DNA of 64,000 bases from an uncultured Bacteroidia bacterium. Lineage in GTDB: Bacteria > Bacteroidota > Bacteroidia > Bacteroidales > ML635J-15. The notes beneath the pieces were generated by a model. The model was not told the DNA's origin. It worked only from the letters and a program-made list of their open reading frames with translations, and made no database searches. A program made the translations under genes and the position numbers. Shown here in pieces: positions 58,561 to 64,000 of this stretch (its first letter is position 1; the number at the start of each line of letters is the position of its first letter). The DNA lies in the NCBI GenBank assembly GCA_902800045.1, contig CADCCZ010000002.1, positions 268,131 through 332,130 on the forward strand. The letters run 5' to 3'.

Positions 58561-59844
58561 ATGTTCGATAGCGACAAGAATTCCGGCTTCTTCTCAGATG
58601 ACAGCAACATAAATGTATCGGAAAAATTTTCCGAGATACAGTTGCTCCACGCCTCGAAAAACGGCTACACCGAAGTCTATAAGGCAAAACGCTACGGTCG
58701 CTGGCATACTCTGAAACGCCTCACCGAAAGTGAAAGCGAGAATCAGAAGTTCAAAAATCTCATCCAAAAGGAATTTGAAGTGTCGTATCTGCTTTCGCAC
58801 CAGAACATTGCAAGGACTTACGGCATCGAAGATGTTCCCGAACTGGGAGTTTGCATAGTGCAGGAATACATAGATGGTTGGAACTGGAAAGAATTTTTCG
58901 AGCAGCAAGACATCACCAAGGCAGAAACCGAAACGCTTGTCTGCGAACTCTGCGATGCGCTGCAATACATTCACGAACAGCAGATTATCCACCGCGACAT
59001 AAAGCCTGCAAACATACTTATCACACGCAACGGACACCATATCAAACTGATAGACTTCGGACTTGCCGACCGCGATGACTATGCCATACTCAAAGACCCT
59101 GCAGGAACATCCGGCTACGCTTCGCCCGAACAACAGAAAACAGGCCTAATCGACAATCGTGCCGACATATACGCGCTTGGAATACTTATCGGCAATCTGC
59201 CAAACTGCTCACGCAAACTTAAACGCATAGCAATGCGGTGCAGCGAAGTACAGACAAGCAAACGATACATTTCGGCAAATGATGTGAAACTCAGCATACA
59301 AAGCAAAAAGTCGCGCAGTATTGCTATTGCCATATTGGTATTAATCATCGTTGCATTGTCAACCATTCTTTTCGTAAGGTTGCCACAGCAAATCAGCCAA
59401 GAAATTGTCATTCAACAGGATACGGTAACGATGCAGATGGTAGAGCAACAGTCTGCCGAAATAGATTCCTTGAAACATCTTGCCGATACCTACGCACACG
59501 AAATCGATTCGATGAAGCAAATTGGAAATGCAAATGCCGAGTCTGCAAACCAAATGCTTGAATTGCAGGATGCTGTCCGTGCATACGCAAAGTCGGTGTG
59601 TGCAAAAATTGACAAGTTCCTAGCTAATAGAACACAACTTACATCCGATGACTGGCAGACATACCAAAATATGCAAACCGATATGATGATGCATCGTGGC
59701 GAATATCCGCGAAAGCTTCTATTGTCAAAAGTTCCAGAATCAGACAGGAATTTCGCGAGCAAACTCGAAACACTCAAGGCTGTAGAAGAAAATGTTTACG
59801 AAGAATATATGCGAGCGAATTACATGAAAGTGGAGATGGAGTGA
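58561..59844 (+). CDS. eukaryote-like serine/threonine protein kinase, membrane-anchored
   Basis: A 427-residue kinase. Cytoplasmic kinase domain about 20-245: ATP-binding Lys in RWHTLKRL, catalytic loop IIHRDIKPANIL, metal-binding LIDFGLAD, activation-loop end GTSGYASPEQQ. The Gly-rich loop is degenerate (ASKNGYTEVYKAK rather than GxGxxG), so activity may be altered. One membrane helix (about 255-277, IAIAILVLIIVALSTILFV) and a periplasmic coiled-coil tail (about 290-427, EQQSAEIDSLKHLADTYAHE) follow. No PASTA domains. It is adjacent to the regulator-like gene, 137 nt downstream. Confidence 0.88.
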   Translation: MFDSDKNSGFFSDDSNINVSEKFSEIQLLHASKNGYTEVYKAKRYGRWHTLKRLTESESENQKFKNLIQKEFEVSYLLSHQNIARTYGIEDVPELGVCIVQEYIDGWNWKEFFEQQDITKAETETLVCELCDALQYIHEQQIIHRDIKPANILITRNGHHIKLIDFGLADRDDYAILKDPAGTSGYASPEQQKTGLIDNRADIYALGILIGNLPNCSRKLKRIAMRCSEVQTSKRYISANDVKLSIQSKKSRSIAIAILVLIIVALSTILFVRLPQQISQEIVIQQDTVTMQMVEQQSAEIDSLKHLADTYAHEIDSMKQIGNANAESANQMLELQDAVRAYAKSVCAKIDKFLANRTQLTSDDWQTYQNMQTDMMMHRGEYPRKLLLSKVPESDRNFASKLETLKAVEENVYEEYMRANYMKVEME

Positions 59845-59873
59845 TAAGGACTTTGAACCGTTGAATTATCAAT

Positions 59874-59990
59874 TCCCTCCCTTCGACAGGCTCAGGGGGC
59901 GGAAATCACAGAAACGGCGTAGCCAAATCTTCAAATTATCAAATCAAACCCAGAAACTTGAAACGGCGAAGCCCTCAACGAAGTTAAACT
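59874..59990. repeat. mini-palindrome repeat array (family A, last copy)
   Basis: CCCTTCGACAGGCTCAGGGGGCGG, itself a palindromic word known from many bacterial intergenic regions, then GAAACGGCGTAGCC, ACCCAGAAAC and GAAACGGCGAAGCCCTCAAC. It lies between convergent genes, ending at the stop codon of the MORN-repeat protein. Confidence 0.72.
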
Positions 59991-59992
59991 TT

Positions 59993-61813
59993 CTACCTGT
60001 ATCCTCCGCTTCTTGTATTCTGCTGATTCCCCTGCCCCGCTTTCTGCTTGTTTTGTGGCAGATTCGGATTGTCATCGACAATTATTTCAACCTGACGGTT
60101 GCCGAGGAACTTCGACTGGAAAGTTATGTTGCCACGCTGGTCGTAGCGGGTGAACTTGCCTTCCTTCATACCATCACGGTAATTGGTTTCGGTCTGCAGG
60201 CCACCGAAGTCGTAAAACTCCTGCCACTTGCCATCGGGCTTGTCGTTTTTGTAATATTCAACCTTTATTACACCGCCGTTGGCGTTGCGATAGGTAAATT
60301 TTCCGTTGCGCTTGCCCATGTTGTAGGTTCCGCTAATCATCTCAACGCCACGGATGTTGTAGTTTTTATAGGTGCCATTCAGTACCGAAGTCTTTCCTTC
60401 GCCATTCTTAGAGTCGGTAATCTTGTATGTCTCTTCGAACTGCGGTCTTCCGTTCTCGAACCAGAAGTCGTTTCGTCCGCAAAGCAGACCGTTGCTGTAT
60501 TCAACCACCGACTTCTTGTTGCCGTTGTCGTGCCAAGCCTCCCACTTGCCTTCCATGATGCCGTTCTTGTAGTTGCCACGGAGAACCATCACACCGTCTT
60601 CGTTCCACTCTGTCCAAAGACCAGTTTCCTCGTCGTTTTCATACTGACCTTCGCGAAATCTCTGTCCGTTCTCGAAGAAGATGAGCCACGCGCCAGTGCG
60701 GATTCCTGCGGTATAGTCAACTTGCTTCCACACTTGACCGTTTGAATACCAGTATGTCCAACGTCCATCCATCTTGCCTTTCGAGTAGTTGCCTTCGTTA
60801 CCTTTCTGTCCGTCTTTGCGCCAGTATGTCCATTTGCCTTCCTGCAGGTCATCCTTGAAGTTGCCGTCGATGTCGGGCTGACCGTTTTCGAGCCAGAAGT
60901 GCGCTTCGCCGTTGAGCTTGCCATTGACGTATGTCATTTCAGATTCTTTCTGTCCGTTCTCAAAATATTTGGTCTGCAGTCCGTCGCGCACATCCATCTT
61001 GTAGTTGTTGATGCTGCGCACCTTGCCAGATCGATACCAGTAAGTCCAGGTCTTGTCGCGCTTGCCGTCGGCCATAACGCCTTCCATCTCCTTTGTGCCG
61101 GTGCGAGTCCAGAAAGTGTTTAGACCGTTCTCGTAGTTGATTTCGGTCTTAAGTTGACCATTGTCGTACCATTCCTTCCATTCGCCTACGCGTTCGCCCG
61201 AAGCAAAGGAACCTTCCGATTTTTTCTTGCCGTTTTCGTGGTAGTAAGTCCATTTTCCGTCCTCGACGCCGTTCTTGAGGTTTCCTTCGGAATTCTTGGC
61301 CCCGCTGTCGTAGTAGTTAATCATCGAGCCGTTGCCAGCCGTAACGGTCTGCTTGCCGTCGCGAGTATAGAACTTATTGATACTTATAATTTTACCATCC
61401 TTATAAACTACTTCCGACTGCTGGTTTCCATTGTCGTAGAACAACTGCCATACGCTGTCGCGGACATTGGTCTTGTAAAAGCCTTTCATTTTCAGCTTGC
61501 CGTTCTCGTAGTATTCCTCGCAGGCTCCGTGGCGGCTGTTGGCACGGTAATTGTATAGTTCGTGCTTGTTTCCGTTGTTGTAATATGTAATATTCTCACC
61601 ATGAAGCATATCCTTGTAGAAATCGGTTTGGGCGGCAAGTTTGCCTTCGGGCGAATAAAACTTCCATGTGCCGAAACGCAATCCGAGGTACATTGTACCT
61701 TCCTCCTTGACGTTGCCGTTCTTGTAGAGGATTTTTTCCTGGGTGTATTCCTGAGCCGTTGCCGACAGAGCCGTAACTATTGCTATTACTATGAAAAGAA
61801 AACGATTTCTCAT
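59993..61813 (-). CDS. secreted MORN-repeat protein
   Basis: A 606-residue exported protein (signal peptide 1-20, ending SATAQ) made almost wholly of MORN_2-type repeats of about 22-24 residues. The unit is G-x-W-x-Y-x-x-NG-x-x-x-x-x-x-x-Y-x-x-G; examples are GKWTYYHENGKKKSEGSF and GEWKEWYDNGQLKTEINY. Roughly two dozen units. The family is often annotated as YwqK antitoxin-like, but this length and a signal peptide argue for a periplasmic or surface role, perhaps protein or lipid binding. Last residues are basic (NTRSGGYR). Monocistronic with a -7 box 29 nt upstream. Confidence 0.85.
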   Translation of the reverse strand: MRNRFLFIVIAIVTALSATAQEYTQEKILYKNGNVKEEGTMYLGLRFGTWKFYSPEGKLAAQTDFYKDMLHGENITYYNNGNKHELYNYRANSRHGACEEYYENGKLKMKGFYKTNVRDSVWQLFYDNGNQQSEVVYKDGKIISINKFYTRDGKQTVTAGNGSMINYYDSGAKNSEGNLKNGVEDGKWTYYHENGKKKSEGSFASGERVGEWKEWYDNGQLKTEINYENGLNTFWTRTGTKEMEGVMADGKRDKTWTYWYRSGKVRSINNYKMDVRDGLQTKYFENGQKESEMTYVNGKLNGEAHFWLENGQPDIDGNFKDDLQEGKWTYWRKDGQKGNEGNYSKGKMDGRWTYWYSNGQVWKQVDYTAGIRTGAWLIFFENGQRFREGQYENDEETGLWTEWNEDGVMVLRGNYKNGIMEGKWEAWHDNGNKKSVVEYSNGLLCGRNDFWFENGRPQFEETYKITDSKNGEGKTSVLNGTYKNYNIRGVEMISGTYNMGKRNGKFTYRNANGGVIKVEYYKNDKPDGKWQEFYDFGGLQTETNYRDGMKEGKFTRYDQRGNITFQSKFLGNRQVEIIVDDNPNLPQNKQKAGQGNQQNTRSGGYR

Positions 61814-61841
61814 GGTTTTATGACATTGTTTTACAATTTAA

Positions 61842-61849
61842 CAAAATTA
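61842..61849 (-). promoter_or_regulatory. -7 promoter box of the MORN-repeat gene
   Basis: TAATTTTG on the minus strand, full match to TAnnTTTG, 28 nt before the ATG. Confidence 0.55.
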
Positions 61850-61995
61850 CCCCTATACTCTATAAGTAGACTACATGATGTAAATTTTTTATCAACACAT
61901 TGAACAGGAGGAATAAAAAATGCCCAACTTTTGTTATTTCATTGATTTGCAAAAAAAAGACAAAAAAAAGTTTGTCATATTAGAAAAAAAGTTTT

Positions 61996-62003
61996 TATCT
62001 TTG
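61996..62003 (+). promoter_or_regulatory. -7 promoter box of the secreted protein/LuxE-family unit
   Basis: TATCTTTG, 29 nt before the ATG at 62033. Confidence 0.6.
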
Positions 62004-62032
62004 TTGATAACTTTTTAAACACGTTTTTGACT

Positions 62033-62839
62033 ATGGTAGGAAGAATATTAAAAAGTTTTTTGAGCTTTATTATTGTTGGTGTTTCAGCCGTTAGCATGTA
62101 TGCGGCCGAAGTAGAATTCAGTGGGACATTTTACGAACAGAATGCTTTCATCAAGAACCCCACACTAAATTCGGGATTCTGCATAAGCGAGGTATTGGTA
62201 AACGGGAACAAGGCAAAGGCAGAGCTTAATACAGGTGTTGTTGTAGTTGACTTTGCCGCAAACGGACTTAAGTTTTGCGACAAATTCAATTTAACAGTAA
62301 AGTACGCTGGTGACAATAAGCCCGAGCTGATAAATCCCAAGGCATTTATATCGTCATCTACTTTCGATCTCGTATCGGCAAAAATAGAGCCTTCGGGCGA
62401 CGCATACGAACTAGTGCTTTCAATAAAGGGAGAGGCTGCTCCACTGCCATTTTATATCGAACATTATAGGGGCGACAAGTGGGTAGCAAGCGGTGTGTTC
62501 CAAGGCAAGGGCGGCAGCGCCGAAAAAACCTACACGATACCGTTCCCAGGTCTGGTTGGCGAAAACAGAATAAGAGTCTACCAGGTCGATAGCGACGGCA
62601 TGAAGGAACGCGAAAAGGAAGTAACGGTAATGTCGCCTAAGACAAGCGCGGTAGTAGTAAAAAAGATTACTTCCGGCAAAGAAATTGTCTTTTCTGGCGT
62701 GACCGAGTATAAGGTAGTGGACGACCTTGGCAACACCAAACTGCATGGAATGTCCGACGTGGTTAACATATCGTCGCTGCCAAAAGGAAAGTATTTCATT
62801 GTATACGAAGACGTATATAAAAAATTCAAAACAAAGTAG
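62033..62839 (+). CDS. secreted protein of unknown function
   Basis: A 268-residue protein with signal peptide VGRILKSFLSFIIVGVSAVS (cleaved near MYAAE). The mature part is beta-rich: an initial domain (VEFSGTFYEQNAFIKNPTLN, GFCISEVLVNGNKAKAELN), an Ig-like middle (YELVLSIKGEAAPLPFYIEH), and a C-terminal unit (VEYKVVDDLGNTKLHGMSDV-like, LPKGKYFIVYED) resembling the end of T9SS sorting domains but without YPNP. It may be surface associated. The LuxE-family gene starts 12 nt later, so they share a transcript. Family not recognised. Confidence 0.68.
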   Translation: MVGRILKSFLSFIIVGVSAVSMYAAEVEFSGTFYEQNAFIKNPTLNSGFCISEVLVNGNKAKAELNTGVVVVDFAANGLKFCDKFNLTVKYAGDNKPELINPKAFISSSTFDLVSAKIEPSGDAYELVLSIKGEAAPLPFYIEHYRGDKWVASGVFQGKGGSAEKTYTIPFPGLVGENRIRVYQVDSDGMKEREKEVTVMSPKTSAVVVKKITSGKEIVFSGVTEYKVVDDLGNTKLHGMSDVVNISSLPKGKYFIVYEDVYKKFKTK

Positions 62840-62851
62840 ACCTCTTTTCCG

Positions 62852-63844
62852 ATGCCGTTCGACATCGATAAATATTGCAACGAAATATTCAGCATAAGGA
62901 CAGCCGCCGACTTCGAGCGGCTGTCTTTGCAGGCATTCTACTTCCAATACATGAACAATCCTGTGTATCACGAATATTGCGACTTGTTGGGAATAGACGT
63001 TGGAGCCATAAATTACATAACCGACATCCCATTTATGCCTGTAGAATTTTTCAAGACGCACAAATTATTGTGCGACGGCAGGGAAGCCGAAGTAGTGTTC
63101 ACCTCGAGCAGTACAACAGGAGCCGTTCCGTCGTCGCATTATGTTGCCGACGCCGATTTGTACCGCAAGGCATTCACGGCAGGCTTCAGACAATTCTATG
63201 GTGAGCCTTCTGATTTCTGCATACTTGGACTGCTGCCCGCTTACCTCGAACGTAGCGGTTCTAGCCTAGTGTACATGGTCGACGAACTTGTTAAGATGTC
63301 GGGCAACAGCAACAGCGGCTTCTTCCTGCATAACCACGACGACTTGTACAATACCATTTGCCACCTCGAAGCCACCTCGAAGAAGTATATTTTAATAGGA
63401 GTAAGTTTTGCCCTGCTCGACTTCGCCGAGAAATACCACTTGCAGATGAAAAACGGAATCGTGATGGAAACTGGTGGCATGAAAGGCAGACGCAAAGAAA
63501 TGGTGCGTTCCGAACTGCATTCGATCCTGAAGGATGCATTTGGCGTTGACAATATACATTCGGAATACGGCATGACCGAATTGCTGTCGCAGGCTTACTC
63601 GCAAGGCGAAGGCTTATATAGTTGCAGTGCAACAATGAAAGTGCTGGTGCGCGAAACAAACGACCCTCTGACGCTACACAAGTGGGGAAGCGGAGCATTA
63701 AACATCGTCGACCTTGCCAACATTTACTCGTGCAGTTTCCTGCAGACCTCCGATTTGGGACAGGTTTTCGACGACGGAACATTCTCTGTTTCTGGCAGAT
63801 TCGACAGTGCCGATGTCCGAGGCTGCAATCTTATGGTCTTATAA
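62852..63844 (+). CDS. LuxE/acyl-protein synthetase family protein
   Basis: A 330-residue adenylate-forming-like enzyme related to LuxE acyl-protein synthetase. FYFQYMNNPVYHEYCDLLG, IPFMPVEFFKTHKLLC and VFTSSSTTGAVPSSHYV (the AMP-binding SSTTG loop) are seen, then METGGMKGRRKEMVRSELH and EYGMTELLSQAYS (motif A8-like YGMTE), and SGRFDSADVRGCNLMVL. In Bacteroidota these genes accompany LPS or surface-glycan loci; the substrate is unknown. It follows the secreted protein gene by 12 nt. Confidence 0.85.
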   Translation: MPFDIDKYCNEIFSIRTAADFERLSLQAFYFQYMNNPVYHEYCDLLGIDVGAINYITDIPFMPVEFFKTHKLLCDGREAEVVFTSSSTTGAVPSSHYVADADLYRKAFTAGFRQFYGEPSDFCILGLLPAYLERSGSSLVYMVDELVKMSGNSNSGFFLHNHDDLYNTICHLEATSKKYILIGVSFALLDFAEKYHLQMKNGIVMETGGMKGRRKEMVRSELHSILKDAFGVDNIHSEYGMTELLSQAYSQGEGLYSCSATMKVLVRETNDPLTLHKWGSGALNIVDLANIYSCSFLQTSDLGQVFDDGTFSVSGRFDSADVRGCNLMVL

Positions 63845-64000
63845 CCAGATACCTTAATATATATATAACATTTTTCAGTGCTTTTTCTGCATATATAAAA
63901 CTACTTAAGACATATTTTGCCGAACTTATTATATGTAACCGCCCGATTATTAAACAATTAGTCTGTTGATTACTGCACATTATAAGGCGTATATCAATGA
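63845..64000. other. intergenic tail of the window
   Basis: AT-rich sequence with ATATATATAACATTTTTC and no convincing ORF, terminator or promoter before the window ends. Confidence 0.4.

Noticed and set aside
59861..60745. 294-codon plus-strand ORF
   Set aside because: Starts in repeats and runs antisense to the MORN-repeat gene, whose regular repeats prove the minus-strand frame.
1..64000. tRNA or rRNA genes
   Set aside because: No T-arm GGTTCGAATCC-type motif in a cloverleaf context and no rRNA segments were found by reading; a covariance-model scan would be decisive.

Overview
The window looks like chromosomal DNA of a Bacteroidota bacterium, probably order Bacteroidales. Three things point there. 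Almost every transcription unit starts at a TAnnTTTG -7 box (mostly TATCTTTG, TATTTTTG or TACTTTTG) with little sign of Shine-Dalgarno sequences. Two proteins end in type IX secretion (T9SS) sorting domains. Phylum-typical genes are present: gldF/gldG, a PorD/DUF4835 gene, the omega subunit gene next to bamD, DUF4249, DUF4301, and a GGGtGRT/NifU-like pair. No rRNA, tRNA or cas gene was seen. Species cannot be named from the sequence.

Layout. 0-5 kb: DAHP synthase-chorismate mutase, a PagL-like lipid A deacylase, an LptF/G permease and tgt. 5-7.3 kb: the GGGtGRT/NifU-like Fe-S pair, split by a four-helix-bundle gene in its own repeat cassette. 7.5-13.4 kb: a T9SS cargo protein, a very large outer-membrane protein and a small membrane protein. 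13.8-19.3 kb: FAH-family enzyme, membrane LytTR regulator, lipoprotein, flippase, ribE, rsmE, lolD-like ATPase. 19.5-23 kb: TonB-dependent receptor plus DUF4249 lipoprotein. 23.1-28.1 kb: compact operon bamD-rpoZ-coaBC-porD-recN, followed by two AT-rich secreted-protein genes. 29-31 kb: a three-gene hipB-hipS-hipT toxin-antitoxin operon bracketed by operator repeats. 31-41.5 kb: DUF4301, a lipoprotein gene whose start is covered by a repeat element, rmlD-rmlC-rmlA, a DnaQ-like exonuclease, dnaN, and gldF-gldG-DUF4340. 41.8-48.2 kb: a giant secreted C10 (streptopain-type) protease. 48.3-50.3 kb: glyS and a second four-helix-bundle gene. 50.8-54 kb: small genes of unknown function. 54.1-55.8 kb: a PqqD-radical SAM-SPASM maturase with a candidate 34-residue precursor peptide. 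56.5-64 kb: AAA/DUF4143 ATPase, a regulator-like protein with a Ser/Thr kinase, a long MORN-repeat protein, and a secreted protein with a LuxE-family protein.

Most noteworthy is the maturase/precursor pair. Its promoter and terminator delimit a two-gene unit, and the short peptide carries two Trp-X-Asn motifs (WEN and WRN), the kind of tripeptide made into cyclophanes by radical SAM enzymes. Second is the HipBST system with 41-bp-spaced palindromic operators on both sides. Third are the intergenic repeats: arrays of GGCnnnGCC/GCCnnnGGC mini-palindromes, a TTGTCAATT/TCCATTGTC family, and a 155-157 bp element with terminal inverted repeats. Both four-helix-bundle genes sit inside such repeats.
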